Source: Sphingobium psychrophilum (GTDB lineage Bacteria; Pseudomonadota; Alphaproteobacteria; Sphingomonadales; Sphingomonadaceae). Taken from it: a DNA stretch of 64,000 bases. Below the pieces are notes generated by a model, which was not told the DNA's origin, searched no databases, and saw only the letters and a program-made list of their open reading frames with translations. This document shows, piece after piece, positions 18,188 to 28,098 of the stretch (position 1 is the stretch's first letter; every line of letters starts with the position of its first letter). The stretch lies in the NCBI RefSeq assembly GCF_012927105.1, contig NZ_JABBFV010000011.1:62001-126000 (forward strand), given 5' to 3'. The position numbers and the translations under genes were made by a program.

Positions 18188-19381
18188 ATGCATCGCCGGA
18201 CGCTTCTCGCCCGCGGCCTGTCCGCCGCGTCGCTCCTGGGCGCCTCGTCGGCTGGCTTCCCTCTGACGTCTCTCGCCCGCGCAGGCGATGGGTGGGGTTC
18301 CTTTGCCTGGACGTCAGCGGAGATCGCGATGGGCGATACGCTGATGGTCTCGGCAGAGGTGGCCGGCAGTCCCGTCCGCGCCATTCTAGACAGCGGAAGC
18401 GCCGCTTCGATCATCAATACGCGCCTGGTGGAGAGTCTGGATATCGCCCCATCCGGGAAACGGATCATTCGCGGCACCGGTGGCCGCGTCGAGGTCACCG
18501 AGATCAGCGACGTTGCCCTCACCGTCGCCGACGATCGCAGGCGCTTGCCGTTCGCCATCGTGAGCGACCTTGCGGCGATATCGTCCGCATTCGGGCGCCC
18601 GATCGATCTGGTCCTGGGGGAGGACATCTTGGCGGGGCGCTGTGTCGCCCTCGACTTCACGCAGGACCGGATCGGCTTCGCCCCGACGGGGAGTTTTGCC
18701 GGCGGGAGCGGCTGGCGTCGCCTTCCTCTGACGCACGGGACTCGCAGCGAACTGCTGGTCACAGCGTCGATCGGGGGCGGGAGCCCCGTGCAACTCATTT
18801 TCGATCTCGGGAGCGCAAATGCGCTCATGCTCTCTACCCCCTTTGTCGCTGCGCAGGACCTCCTCGCCGGCAAGGCCCGGTCGACCGCGGCGCTGGGAAG
18901 CCTTGATGGGGTCCAGATTGTGACCGCCTTTGTTCTGGACGACATTGTTATCGGCGAAGTGCACATTGCCGGGGTGCCGGTGGCGGGGCTGGATCATTGG
19001 CAATCCGACAGCGCGGTGGGGAGCATCGGATTGCCGCTCATCGCGCAATTCGATGTGATCATGGATATCACTGCGGAAAGCCTGTGGCTGCGTCCGGCGC
19101 CGCCAAAACACAGGCTCCCGATGCTGAAAGACCGTTCAGGCTTCGGCCTGGCGGTTTCGCCTTCCGCCCTGACCGTCGCCCATGTCGCGGTCCATAGTCC
19201 GGCCGAGAAGAGCGGCTGGTCGGTCGGCGATCGGATCGTCCGTATCGACGGGCGGCCAATCAATGCAAGCTACACGCGTGGGCAGCTTTGGCGCTGGCGC
19301 TTCCTTCCTGCCGGCACCCACTTCAGGCTCGTCGACGGATCCGGTATCGTGCGGCTGCTGACGCTCGCAGATTATTACTGA
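18188..19381 (+). CDS. Exported retropepsin-like aspartic protease with C-terminal PDZ domain
   Basis: 397 residues. The leader MHRRTLLARGLSAASLLG has a twin-arginine start. Two retropepsin-like halves follow: the first has AILDSGSAAS (Asp about 68) and AFGRPIDLVLGEDIL; the second has LIFDLGSANAL (Asp about 206), lacking the usual Ser/Thr after Asp. A PDZ domain (about 315-385) shows GFGLAVSPSALTVAHV and GWSVGDRIVRIDG. The C-terminus LLTLADYY is shared with its paralog at 61678-62940, the two being alike along their length. It is divergent from the copA operon. A TTG at 18158 is an alternative start; ATG 18188 puts the leader at the N-terminus. Substrate unknown. Confidence 0.85.
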   Translation: MHRRTLLARGLSAASLLGASSAGFPLTSLARAGDGWGSFAWTSAEIAMGDTLMVSAEVAGSPVRAILDSGSAASIINTRLVESLDIAPSGKRIIRGTGGRVEVTEISDVALTVADDRRRLPFAIVSDLAAISSAFGRPIDLVLGEDILAGRCVALDFTQDRIGFAPTGSFAGGSGWRRLPLTHGTRSELLVTASIGGGSPVQLIFDLGSANALMLSTPFVAAQDLLAGKARSTAALGSLDGVQIVTAFVLDDIVIGEVHIAGVPVAGLDHWQSDSAVGSIGLPLIAQFDVIMDITAESLWLRPAPPKHRLPMLKDRSGFGLAVSPSALTVAHVAVHSPAEKSGWSVGDRIVRIDGRPINASYTRGQLWRWRFLPAGTHFRLVDGSGIVRLLTLADYY

Positions 19382-19475
19382 CGTTGACGCCCGTGTCGGC
19401 GTTCGGTCGCGACGCACGGCTTCTTGTTGCCGATCGACACCGCATCCAACCGGCCCCGGATTGCTCTATCAGCCG

Positions 19476-19483
19476 CTACGTAA
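19476..19483. promoter_or_regulatory. CTACGTAA, candidate FixJ-type site
   Basis: TACGTA core about 125 bases upstream of the aldehyde dehydrogenase start, in a 226-base gap that otherwise holds nothing recognised. Similar cores occur at 10558, 30810 and 36365. Confidence 0.3.
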
Positions 19484-19607
19484 CAATCCCAATACTTCGC
19501 AAAGTCGTCATCTCGCACATCCGCAACGCAGCCCTCCTGCGAGGGAGAATATTGAGTCCGCGGTGCCGCACACCTGGGCGCCGGGCCATGTATAGCGGAG
19601 ATGTTTC

Positions 19608-21128
19608 ATGTTCCAGCAAGCGATCGACACCGTCCGGGCGAAGGGTCACGCACCGTCGCGTTATGGCAACTTCATCGGTGGACGATGGGTGGAGCCGATA
19701 CGCGGCGAATATTTTACGGACCATAGTCCGATCAACGGCCGGCAGCTCGCCGAGATCGCGAAGTCTTCGCCAGAGGATGTGGAGGCAGCGCTGGATGCTG
19801 CCCACCGGGCGAAGGAGGGCTGGGCGCGCATGTGCCCCGCCGAGCGCGCAAGGATCCTCAATCGCGTGGCTGACCGGCTCGAGGACAATCTCGAGCTGCT
19901 CGCGCTGGCCGAGACCATGGACAACGGGAAGCCGATCCGGGAGACCCGCGCCGCCGATGTGCCGCTGGCCATCGATCACTTCCGCTATTTCGCCGGCTGC
20001 GTCCGCGCGGAGGAAGGGTCGATCTCGACAATCGACGAGAAGACGATCGCCTATCATTTCCGCGAGCCGCTGGGCGTCGTCGGACAGATCATTCCGTGGA
20101 ATTTCCCGCTGCTGATGGCGGCCTGGAAGATTGCCCCGGCGCTCGCGGCCGGCAACTGCACGGTCATCAAGCCCGCCTCGCAGACGCCGCTTTCGCTGCT
20201 GCTGTTCGCCGAGCTGACCGCCGATATCCTGCCGCCGGGGGTGGTCAATATCGTGACCGGACCGGGTGGGTCGGTCGGACGCGCGATCGCGGCCAATCCG
20301 CGGATTGCGAAAGTGTCCTTCACCGGCGAAACGACGACCGGCCGGCAGATCATGGGCTATGCCGCCGAGCACCTGATCCCGCAGACGATGGAGCTGGGCG
20401 GAAAGTCCCCGAACATCTTCCTGGCGGACGTCATGAACGAGGACGACAATTTCCTCGACAAGGCGCTGGAAGGCTTCGCCCTGTTCGCGTTCAACAAGGG
20501 TGAGGTCTGCACCTGCCCCTCGCGCGCGCTGGTCCACGAATCGATCTTCGACCGGTTTGTCGAAAGGGCGGTCGCGCGCGTCGCGGCGATCCGGGTCGGC
20601 GACCCGCTCGATCCGCTCACGCAGATGGGCGCGCAGGCGTCGGAGGACCAGCTCCACAAGATCCTGGGCTATATCGACATCGGCAAGCAGGAAGGCGCCG
20701 AGTGCCTGACGGGGGGGCAGCGCGCCCGTCCGGGAGGCGAGCTCGACGACGGCTTCTTCGTCGAGCCCACCGTGTTTGTCGGCAACAACAAGATGCGGAT
20801 CTTCCAGGAGGAGATTTTCGGGCCGGTCCTGTCGGTGACCCCGTTCAAGACGATCGAGGACGCGATCTCGATCGCCAACGACACCATCTACGGATTGGGC
20901 GCCGGTGTGTGGACCCGTAACGGCAATCATGCCTATCGGCTGGGCCGCGCGATCGAGGCCGGTCGGGTGTGGACCAACTGCTATCATGCCTATCCCGCGC
21001 ACGCGGCGTTCGGAGGATATAAGGCCTCCGGGTTCGGGCGTGAAAACCACAAGATGATGCTCGACCACTATCAGCAGACCAAGAATCTGCTGGTCAGCTA
21101 CGACGAGACGGCCCTCGGCCTCTTTTGA
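19608..21128 (+). CDS. Aldehyde dehydrogenase (acetaldehyde-type, ExaC/AldB-like)
   Basis: 506 residues, NAD(P)-dependent aldehyde oxidation to the carboxylate. Visible are the Rossmann segment [18 protein letters not shown], the [12 protein letters not shown] nucleotide loop, catalytic Glu in [10 protein letters not shown] and catalytic Cys in [14 protein letters not shown], the form typical of ExaC-type enzymes. It lies 57 bases before an alcohol dehydrogenase, so the pair likely links ethanol, acetaldehyde and acetate. With acetate kinase and Pta in the window, acetate can enter or leave acetyl-CoA. Confidence 0.93.
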   Translation: MFQQAIDTVRAKGHAPSRYGNFIGGRWVEPIRGEYFTDHSPINGRQLAEIAKSSPEDVEAALDAAHRAKEGWARMCPAERARILNRVADRLEDNLELLALAETMDNGKPIRETRAADVPLAIDHFRYFAGCVRAEEGSISTIDEKTIAYHFREPLGVVGQIIPWNFPLLMAAWKIAPALAAGNCTVIKPASQTPLSLLLFAELTADILPPGVVNIVTGPGGSVGRAIAANPRIAKVSFTGETTTGRQIMGYAAEHLIPQTMELGGKSPNIFLADVMNEDDNFLDKALEGFALFAFNKGEVCTCPSRALVHESIFDRFVERAVARVAAIRVGDPLDPLTQMGAQASEDQLHKILGYIDIGKQEGAECLTGGQRARPGGELDDGFFVEPTVFVGNNKMRIFQEEIFGPVLSVTPFKTIEDAISIANDTIYGLGAGVWTRNGNHAYRLGRAIEAGRVWTNCYHAYPAHAAFGGYKASGFGRENHKMMLDHYQQTKNLLVSYDETALGLF

Positions 21129-21185
21129 CCCGGCTCACCCAGGCCGCGGCCAATCCGCGCGGCCGCCTCTGCAAGGAACACCACG

Positions 21186-22223
21186 ATGAACAAGACCATG
21201 AAAGCTGCGGTCGTACGCGAATTTGGCCAACCGCTGGTGATCGAGGAAGTGCCGGTCACGATGCCTGGCCCGGGCCAGATCCTGGTGAAGATCGCGGCGA
21301 CCGGCGTTTGTCATACAGACCTTCACGCGGCCGAGGGGGACTGGCCGGTCAAGCCCAATCCACCGTTCATTCCCGGCCATGAGGGTGTCGGTCATGTGGT
21401 CGCGGTGGGTAGCGGCGTGACCTATGTGAAGGAGGGCGACCGTGTCGGCGTCCCCTGGCTCTACACCGCCTGCGGGCACTGTGTTCATTGCCTCGGCGGA
21501 TGGGAAACGCTCTGCGAGGCCCAGCAGAATACCGGCTATTCGGTGAATGGCAGTTTTGCCGAATATGTTCTCGCCGATCCCAACTATGTCGGTCACCTGC
21601 CGGCCAATATCGGGTTCATCGACATCGCCCCGATCCTGTGCGCCGGCGTGACGGTCTACAAGGGGCTGAAGGTCACGGACACACGGCCCGGCAATTGGGT
21701 GGCGATCTCGGGCATCGGCGGTCTCGGGCATATGGCCGTGCAATATGCCAAGGCGATGGGGCTCAATGTCGTGGCCGTCGATATCGACGACGCCAAGCTC
21801 GCGCTCGCGGAGCGACAGGGCGCAGATCTCTCCGTCAACGCGCGCAACGTCGACCCCGCGGCATTCATCAAGAAGGAGATCGGGGGCGCCCATGGCGCAC
21901 TTGTCACCGCCGTGTCGCCGATCGCATTCAAGCAGGCACTCGGCATGGTCAGGCGGGGCGGCACGGTGGCGTTGAACGGGCTTCCGCCAGGCGACTTTCC
22001 GCTGTCGATCTTCGACACGGTCCTCAACGGGATCACCGTTCGCGGCTCCATTGTCGGCACTCGCCTCGATCTGCAGGAAGCCCTTGATTTTGCCGCCGAG
22101 GGCAAGGTTCACGCGACCGTCACGACGGACACGCTGGAGAATATCAACGACATCTTCGCGCGCATGCATCATGGCGAAATCGAAGGCCGGATCGTGATCG
22201 ACTTCGAGGGCGGCGCCCAGTGA
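21186..22223 (+). CDS. adhP: Zinc-dependent alcohol dehydrogenase, AdhP-like
   Basis: 345 residues. Catalytic zinc ligands are seen in [10 protein letters not shown] and GHEGVGHV. The structural-zinc Cys set is [15 protein letters not shown], and the NAD-binding fold [13 protein letters not shown]. It fits the ethanol-active AdhP/Adh1 group. AAGGA at 21173-21177 lies eight bases before ATG 21186. Probably in one transcript with the aldehyde dehydrogenase upstream. Confidence 0.93.
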   Translation: MNKTMKAAVVREFGQPLVIEEVPVTMPGPGQILVKIAATGVCHTDLHAAEGDWPVKPNPPFIPGHEGVGHVVAVGSGVTYVKEGDRVGVPWLYTACGHCVHCLGGWETLCEAQQNTGYSVNGSFAEYVLADPNYVGHLPANIGFIDIAPILCAGVTVYKGLKVTDTRPGNWVAISGIGGLGHMAVQYAKAMGLNVVAVDIDDAKLALAERQGADLSVNARNVDPAAFIKKEIGGAHGALVTAVSPIAFKQALGMVRRGGTVALNGLPPGDFPLSIFDTVLNGITVRGSIVGTRLDLQEALDFAAEGKVHATVTTDTLENINDIFARMHHGEIEGRIVIDFEGGAQ

Positions 22224-22404
22224 CGGCGCGCTCGCTCAAAGCCTGCGCGGAACAACCGCTCTCGCATCGAGTTAGCCTCGGCTCTCGACGTCGGCGGGTC
22301 ACGTGCCGCGACCCCGGGGCGAGTTTTCTCGTACCGTGGGACCGGCACAAAGCGGTCATAGATCTCCTTGGTCGCGGCAGCGCCCTGGGTGGAGACCGGC
22401 CGGC

Positions 22405-23694
22405 ATGACCGAACGCGCCAAGCTCACCTTTTACGACCGCGTGCTTCGACCCGATCCATCACGCACTGTCGTCCGGCCATTTGAGCCGAGTTACCCCAGA
22501 GGCTTCGACGACGGTCCATCCCGCACGCAGGAGACAGTCGACCTGATCATGGGTCTCGACGAGGCTGAGTTGGCCCGCCAGTTGAAAGGCGTGACGCTGT
22601 CGCTGGACGAGAACCATCGTGATGTTGATGCCATGCTGCTTCGCCAATTCGACGATATCGCCGGTCGGATTAAAGGCGCTGATCGGACGAACGCTGCGCA
22701 ACGACGATTGATCGGTGCCTATTGCAGCGAGGAATTTGCATATGAGGCGGCCGCCTTGTTCAATCCAAGCGCGGTACTCCATCCCGACCAGTCGGGTCTT
22801 GCCGAAGGCACCATCCGTTTCGTGATCTCGTTGCGGGGAATTGGCGAGGGACATGTGTCGTCCGTGACGTTCCGCACTGGCACCTGGACGCCGGGAGGAG
22901 CGCTCGTCGTCGATGATGCCAGTCCGACATCGGTAGCGCCCCTTATCGATACCTGTCCGAGAGGTGAGGGCGTAGCGGCGCGCCTTTGCTGCGCTGGTGG
23001 CAGGTCGATTTCGGAGACCGTGCTGTTCCCGGTACTGCCAAGCCAAACGCAAGGCATCGAAGATACGCGCCTCGTCCGCTTCTGCGAAGATGACGGCAGC
23101 ATGATCTATCATGGAACCTATACCGCGTTCGGCGGGGGCCAAGTGCGATCGGAATTGCTGACGACGTCCGATTTTCGGTCGTTCGACATGCGCGTTCTGA
23201 GCGGTCGCGCCTCGAGCGGAAAGGGTATGGCCCTCTTTCCGCGGCGCATCGCGGGCAAGTACGCAATGCTTGGGCGTCAGGACAGCAAGAACATCTGGCT
23301 ACATTTTTCCGATGAGCTGCTGAACTGGGAAGGGGGCGAAAAGCTCATTACGCCAAAGTTCCCCTGGGAATTCGTGCAGGTGGGAAATTGCGGGTCGCCG
23401 ATCGAGCTCGACGAAGGCTGGCTGGTGATGACCCACGGTGTCGGCACGGTGCGAAACTACTGCATCGGCGCGTGTCTGCTCGACAAGAACGACCCATCGA
23501 AGCTGCTGGCCCGCACGCCGCGCCCGGTGCTCTTCCCCAGTCCCCACGAGCGAGACGGTTACGTGCCCAACGTCGTCTACAGTTGCGGTGCGATTGTTCA
23601 GGGTCGGACGATGTTGCTCCCTTATGGCGTGGCGGACAGCTTTACTGCCTTCGCTACGGCATCGATCGACAATCTCCTCGATGTGATGGAGTAG
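22405..23694 (+). CDS. Glycoside hydrolase family 130 enzyme (phosphorylase or hydrolase)
   Basis: 429 residues with a five-bladed propeller of the GH130 type. The conserved catalytic GIEDTR segment (family GxEDPR) is at about two fifths of the length, followed by HGTYTAFG, GKGMALFPRRI, PWEFVQVGNCGSPIEL, LVMTHGVGTVRNY and YVPNVVYSCG. GH130 members act on beta-mannosides, usually by phosphorolysis. Whether this one keeps the phosphate-binding residues was not resolved. ATG 22405 is favoured by GGAG at 22391; the frame is open to 22303. Glycosyltransferase and HAD phosphatase genes lie opposite. Confidence 0.85.
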   Translation: MTERAKLTFYDRVLRPDPSRTVVRPFEPSYPRGFDDGPSRTQETVDLIMGLDEAELARQLKGVTLSLDENHRDVDAMLLRQFDDIAGRIKGADRTNAAQRRLIGAYCSEEFAYEAAALFNPSAVLHPDQSGLAEGTIRFVISLRGIGEGHVSSVTFRTGTWTPGGALVVDDASPTSVAPLIDTCPRGEGVAARLCCAGGRSISETVLFPVLPSQTQGIEDTRLVRFCEDDGSMIYHGTYTAFGGGQVRSELLTTSDFRSFDMRVLSGRASSGKGMALFPRRIAGKYAMLGRQDSKNIWLHFSDELLNWEGGEKLITPKFPWEFVQVGNCGSPIELDEGWLVMTHGVGTVRNYCIGACLLDKNDPSKLLARTPRPVLFPSPHERDGYVPNVVYSCGAIVQGRTMLLPYGVADSFTAFATASIDNLLDVME

Positions 23695-23794
23695 GTCACT
23701 TTGGCTCACAGGGAATAGTCGGCCGCCGGGTGGAGAATTCTTGTTCCGGCCGGCGTGAGACGCGCCCGGGCGGCGGGTCATCTCGCACCTGTGG

Positions 23795-24562
23795 TTATTG
23801 CTCGGCCAGAGCGGGATCAGGCGCGAGGCAAGCGAGGATTGCCATGATCGCGGTTCGGGTCTCCGCCACGTCTCGCACGGGGATTACGTCGATTCCGGCT
23901 GCGCGAACGGGATCGTCATTGCCACCGGGATAGATCGCGTCCCCCATGAACAGCATGGCCGACTGCGGAATGCCGGATTCCTCGGAAAGACGGCGCATTC
24001 CGTAGGCCTTGTCGATACCTTGGCGAGTAATGTCGATGGAGGTTGATCCTCCCACGTTGACGGACAATTCCGGCAGTCGTGATCGAAGCGCCGCCTGCAG
24101 TGCCTTGCGCTTGGCGAAGTCGGGATCCCACGCTTTCTTTGCATCGAGCGGCGCCTCCTGTCCAAGTCCAGAGAAAGTAATCTGGCTTCCGCGGTCCTCG
24201 ATCCGCTCGCCCCATATCTTCTCGTGCGCCAGGTCCATCTCGTCCAGAGCCTGTTCAAACGCGCGCAGAATGCGCTGGCGTTCGTCGGGGTCGAACACAT
24301 CAGCATAGACTGGTTTCCAGCTGCTCTCGAAACGGTAGAGTTTGGTGCCCGTCGTCGGCATAATGAAGAGCTGCCGGAGGTTGGCACTGCTCGGCAGCAG
24401 CGACACGACTTGCGCTTCGAACTGCGGCCAGTCGCCACCGGAGATAACCGCGACGCCGACGAGATCGAGCAGCGCGGCAAGCAACTCGACCATATTCTGG
24501 TCGATCGGCTGCTTGCTTTCAGCCAGCGTGCCGTCGAGATCGAAGGCGAAAAGTCGCTTCAT
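23795..24562 (-). CDS. HAD-superfamily (IIB) phosphatase
   Basis: 255 residues. Motif I is FAFDLDGTLAESKQPID, motif II ISGGDW, and the C-terminal acidic motif GDAIYPGGND. The layout is like phosphomannomutase/sucrose-phosphatase-like HAD-IIB proteins. Probably a sugar-phosphate phosphatase serving the adjacent glycosyltransferase/GH130 genes; the substrate is not visible. It converges with GH130. About 200 bases without a gene separate it from the next HAD gene upstream. Confidence 0.85.
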   Translation of the reverse strand: MKRLFAFDLDGTLAESKQPIDQNMVELLAALLDLVGVAVISGGDWPQFEAQVVSLLPSSANLRQLFIMPTTGTKLYRFESSWKPVYADVFDPDERQRILRAFEQALDEMDLAHEKIWGERIEDRGSQITFSGLGQEAPLDAKKAWDPDFAKRKALQAALRSRLPELSVNVGGSTSIDITRQGIDKAYGMRRLSEESGIPQSAMLFMGDAIYPGGNDDPVRAAGIDVIPVRDVAETRTAIMAILACLAPDPALAEQ

Positions 24563-24764
24563 CGGTGGACTCCAATCAGGGTGCGGTCGCTCGGCAGGTA
24601 GGCGGCGCTAAGGCACGATCGCCGGCTCTGGTGGATCTCCGAACGCGATGCGCCTTTCCAAGATGCCGCAGCGGATCCGCCTTTGGCCCGGCTCGTGCGG
24701 CGCTGCACATTTTTTGCGCGCCACCTCGTCGCGCACATCGATGGCGCGACCGACAATGGCTGGA

Positions 24765-25580
24765 TCATCTCGCAGCCTCCGTCTGGATGATATTGTCTAT
24801 CGCCTGGGCAGCGCCGTCCTCCTCGTTCGACACAGTCACCTGGTCAGCGGCTGAGCGGACCGCGTCGGGACCCTGTCCCATCGCAATTGAGAGGCCAGCG
24901 CGCGCGAACATTGGAAGGTCATTGCGCTCGTCCCCCAAGACGGCAACGTTGGCGAGCGGCACTCCGATCGCGGCTGCCAGGGCGGCGACGCCATCACCTT
25001 TGTTGGCCTGGGCGGCGGTAATGTCGAGATAGTAAGGCTGTGAACGGCCGACAGTCGCAGAGCGTCCGAGCGCTGCCGCGATATCGCCGTCAAGTCGCGC
25101 GAGGAGTGCTTGGTCGTTGCTGACGCCGACGATCTTGTCAGTGTGTGCGAGCAATCCCGCGAAGTTGTCCCTGATTATCGGCTCGATGTTTGCCGCGCGG
25201 CGCTCGCGCGGAACGTACACATCGTCGGCCGCGCGTGCGTACCAGAGGCCGCCCGTGAACAGCCAGGGCGTGACGGCTGGGTGCTCGAGCAGGGCGAGCG
25301 TCCGCGCGGCGCACTCGGGATCGAGTTGGTCGGCCGAGATGACAGCCCCATCCGTCTCGACGATCGTGCCGCCATTGAAAGCGCCGATGACGCCCGGGAG
25401 TTCCAGCCGTCTCGCGATCCAAAGCATGCCGCTGGGCGGGCGAGCACTGATCAGGCTCACCGCAATACCAGCTGCTCTGGCGCGTCCAACTGCAGAGATG
25501 ACGCCTTCGGAGAGGCTTTTGTCCTGGCGGACGAGCGTGCCATCTATATCGGAGACGATCAGGCGAATAGGGCTGCTCAT
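24765..25580 (-). CDS. Cof-type HAD hydrolase
   Basis: 271 residues: motif I IVSDIDGTLVRQDKSLSEG, motif II SLISARPP, cap domain with FNGGTIVETDG, and motif IV GDERNDLPMFARAG. A Cof-like phosphatase acting on sugar or cofactor phosphates. Its ATG at 25580 overlaps the zwf stop (ATGA), so it is coupled to zwf and gnd. The frame is open further upstream, but those codons belong to zwf in another frame. Confidence 0.9.
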   Translation of the reverse strand: MSSPIRLIVSDIDGTLVRQDKSLSEGVISAVGRARAAGIAVSLISARPPSGMLWIARRLELPGVIGAFNGGTIVETDGAVISADQLDPECAARTLALLEHPAVTPWLFTGGLWYARAADDVYVPRERRAANIEPIIRDNFAGLLAHTDKIVGVSNDQALLARLDGDIAAALGRSATVGRSQPYYLDITAAQANKGDGVAALAAAIGVPLANVAVLGDERNDLPMFARAGLSIAMGQGPDAVRSAADQVTVSNEEDGAAQAIDNIIQTEAAR

Positions 25581-27007
25581 CCCAGGTGATGCCAGCGTCG
25601 ATGCGAGCGGTGCATCAGCGCATCCGCACTTTCTGGGCCGGCGCTGCCTGCGGCATAGTCCTCGGGAGTGCCCTGCGTCCACAGATCGAGGAGCGGCTGC
25701 ACAGCGCGCCAGCCACCTTCGATTTGCGCGGCGCGCTGAAACAGCGTCTGGTCGCCGGATTGCACGTCATACAGCAAAGTTTCGTAGCCGGTCTGGTGGC
25801 CAACGTCGAAATGGTCACGGTAGCGGAAATCCATTGCCACTGGCGCAGTGTTCACGACGAGCCCAGGCCGCTTGACCACAAACTCGAGGCTGATGCCCTC
25901 GTCGGGCTGGATTTGCACCACAAGACGGTTGGGGGGCAGCCGGTCCACCACCGTCTCCTGGAAAAGCGCCAGCGGCACGTCGCGGAATTGGACGACGATC
26001 TCGGTATCACGGGTCGCCAGCGCCTTCCCGGTGCGTAGATAAAAGGGCACGCCCGACCACCGCCATGTCTCTACGTGCAACTTGAGTGCGGCGAAGGTCT
26101 CCGTGCGGCTGGCAGGGTCCACGTCGGGCTCGTCGAGATAGGCGGGAACGGCCTTGCCAGCGACTGAGCCCGAGCAATAGCGCCCGCGAATGGCCTCGGC
26201 CGGGTCGATCGGCAGGATGGCGGCAATCACCTTCTCCTTCTCCGTGCGGATCGCATCGGCATCGAAGCTGATCGGGGGCTCCATCGCTATCATCGCCAGT
26301 AGCTGGAAGAGATGATTGGGAACCATGTCCCGCAATGCGCCGGTGGCGTCGTAGAATCTGCCGCGGGTGCCGACGGTCACTGCCTCGGCCGCCGTTATCT
26401 GGACATGGTCAACGTAGCGGTTGTTCCAGACGGCCTCCATCATGGTGTTGCCGAAGCGTGTGACCATGATGTTCTGCACGGTCTCCTTCCCAAGGAAATG
26501 ATCGATCCGGTAGATCTGGGACTCGCTGGCGCGGGAAAGGATTTGCCGGTTCAGCGCCTGCGCGGAGACAAGGTCGGTCCCGAACGGTTTTTCGATCACG
26601 ACGCGGCGGAAACCATCGGTCTCGGTGAGCAGTCCTGCATCGCCGAGCTGATTGACGACGGTCCCGAAGAAAGTCGGCGCGGTGGCGAGGTAGAATATCG
26701 CGTTGCCGGCGAGTTGGCGGCCGAGACCCTGATACATTGCCGGGTCGGCGAAATCGCCTTTCAAATAGCGGATACGACTGCGGAGCCATTGCCAGTTGGC
26801 ATCGTCCTCCACGCCTTCGTCAAGCGCCGCGCGCAGCTGTTCGTCGTCGATGTCATGATGGCTGACACCGACGAGCGCCAAATCCTCCTTCAGCAAGTCG
26901 GCCCGAGCGAGGTTGACGAGCGCGGGTATCAGCAAGCGGCGGGCGAGGTCTCCGAGTGCGCCGAAGATAACGAAGGTGGCAGAGGGCGCAGTCGGAGCAT
27001 CGCTCAT
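25577..27007 (-). CDS. zwf: Glucose-6-phosphate dehydrogenase
   Basis: 476 residues. It carries the NADP fold [24 protein letters not shown], the active site [15 protein letters not shown], and [11 protein letters not shown] near the C-terminus. It makes 6-phosphogluconolactone and NADPH in the cytoplasm. ATG 27007 overlaps the gnd stop (four bases), fixing the start despite a long open frame upstream. Order on this strand: gnd, zwf, cof-type phosphatase. Confidence 0.95.
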   Translation of the reverse strand: MSDAPTAPSATFVIFGALGDLARRLLIPALVNLARADLLKEDLALVGVSHHDIDDEQLRAALDEGVEDDANWQWLRSRIRYLKGDFADPAMYQGLGRQLAGNAIFYLATAPTFFGTVVNQLGDAGLLTETDGFRRVVIEKPFGTDLVSAQALNRQILSRASESQIYRIDHFLGKETVQNIMVTRFGNTMMEAVWNNRYVDHVQITAAEAVTVGTRGRFYDATGALRDMVPNHLFQLLAMIAMEPPISFDADAIRTEKEKVIAAILPIDPAEAIRGRYCSGSVAGKAVPAYLDEPDVDPASRTETFAALKLHVETWRWSGVPFYLRTGKALATRDTEIVVQFRDVPLALFQETVVDRLPPNRLVVQIQPDEGISLEFVVKRPGLVVNTAPVAMDFRYRDHFDVGHQTGYETLLYDVQSGDQTLFQRAAQIEGGWRAVQPLLDLWTQGTPEDYAAGSAGPESADALMHRSHRRWHHLG

Positions 27008-27987
27008 TGCGGCATCTCGACATGGCCACCGAAGCCGAACCGCATCGCCGAGAGCAGCTTGTCGCCGAACGTTGTGTCGACGCGGCTGCGGTAGCGCGCG
27101 AACAGTGCCGCTGAGAGCACGTAGGCAGGGACTGCCTCCTCCATTGCCGCCTCGATCGTCCAGTGACCCTCGCCGGAATCCGCGACCTGGCCGGAGAATT
27201 GTTCCAGCATTTGGTCCTTCGCGAGCGCCGTTGCGGTCAGATCGAGCAACCACGAGGAGATGACGCTTCCGCGACGCCAAACTTCGGCGATGTCCGTCAG
27301 GTTGAGGTCGAAGCGCTCGTCTTCCGGCAGCTTGGCCGATGACTTGCCCTTCAGGATGTCGAACCCCTCAGCATAGGCCTGCATCAAGCCATATTCGATG
27401 CCGTTGTGCACCATCTTGACGAAATGGCCCGAGCCGGCGGGACCGGTGTGGATATAGCCCTTCTCGGCACGGGCATCCTCGTTGGGATCGCCGCGATCCG
27501 GCGTGCGTGCGATCGTCCCGAAGCCTGGTGCCAGGGCCTCGAAGAGAGGATCGAGACTGACGAGCGTCGCAGCATCGCCTCCGATCATCATGCAATAGCC
27601 TCGGTCGAGGCCCCACACGCCGCCTGAGGTGCCCACATCGACATAGTGGAGCCCCTTCATGGCGCACAGCTTCGCCCGGCGGATGTCGTCCTTGTAGAAG
27701 CTGTTGCCGCCGTCGATGATTATGTCGCCTGGGGAGGCGAGGCCCATCAGCGTCTCGATCGTGCTCTCCGTCGGCGGTCCGGCTGGCAGCATCACCCAGA
27801 AGATGCGCGGCCCCTCCAGCGTGGCTGCGACCTCCTCAAGCGAAGCGGCGGGGGTCGCGCCTTCGCCGGCCAGCATGGCCACCAGCGGCGGGTTCCGATC
27901 ATAGGCGACGATCTCGTGACCGCCGCGCATCAGACGGCGCGCGATATTGGCACCCATCCTGCCGAGGCCGATCATCGCTATACGCAT
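27004..27987 (-). CDS. gnd: 6-phosphogluconate dehydrogenase, decarboxylating, short (NAD-type) form
   Basis: 327 residues, the length of the YqeC/GntZ-like short class rather than the 470-residue form. N-terminal [20 protein letters not shown] nucleotide fold; active-site [19 protein letters not shown]. It makes ribulose-5-phosphate, the feed for phosphoketolase substrates. ATG 27987 is chosen because the fold starts there ([12 protein letters not shown]). It lies 111 bases downstream of the large glycosyltransferase gene on the same strand. Confidence 0.93.
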   Translation of the reverse strand: MRIAMIGLGRMGANIARRLMRGGHEIVAYDRNPPLVAMLAGEGATPAASLEEVAATLEGPRIFWVMLPAGPPTESTIETLMGLASPGDIIIDGGNSFYKDDIRRAKLCAMKGLHYVDVGTSGGVWGLDRGYCMMIGGDAATLVSLDPLFEALAPGFGTIARTPDRGDPNEDARAEKGYIHTGPAGSGHFVKMVHNGIEYGLMQAYAEGFDILKGKSSAKLPEDERFDLNLTDIAEVWRRGSVISSWLLDLTATALAKDQMLEQFSGQVADSGEGHWTIEAAMEEAVPAYVLSAALFARYRSRVDTTFGDKLLSAMRFGFGGHVEMPQ

Positions 27988-28098
27988 CTGCTCATGCCTC
28001 AGCTTTCTGTACGGCATCCATCGCCAACGGACCGATGGAGTCGGTCGCGGACCTTTTGAGCGCTCGGGCCTTTTCAGCCGGCTGAGCCGATACCGTCG

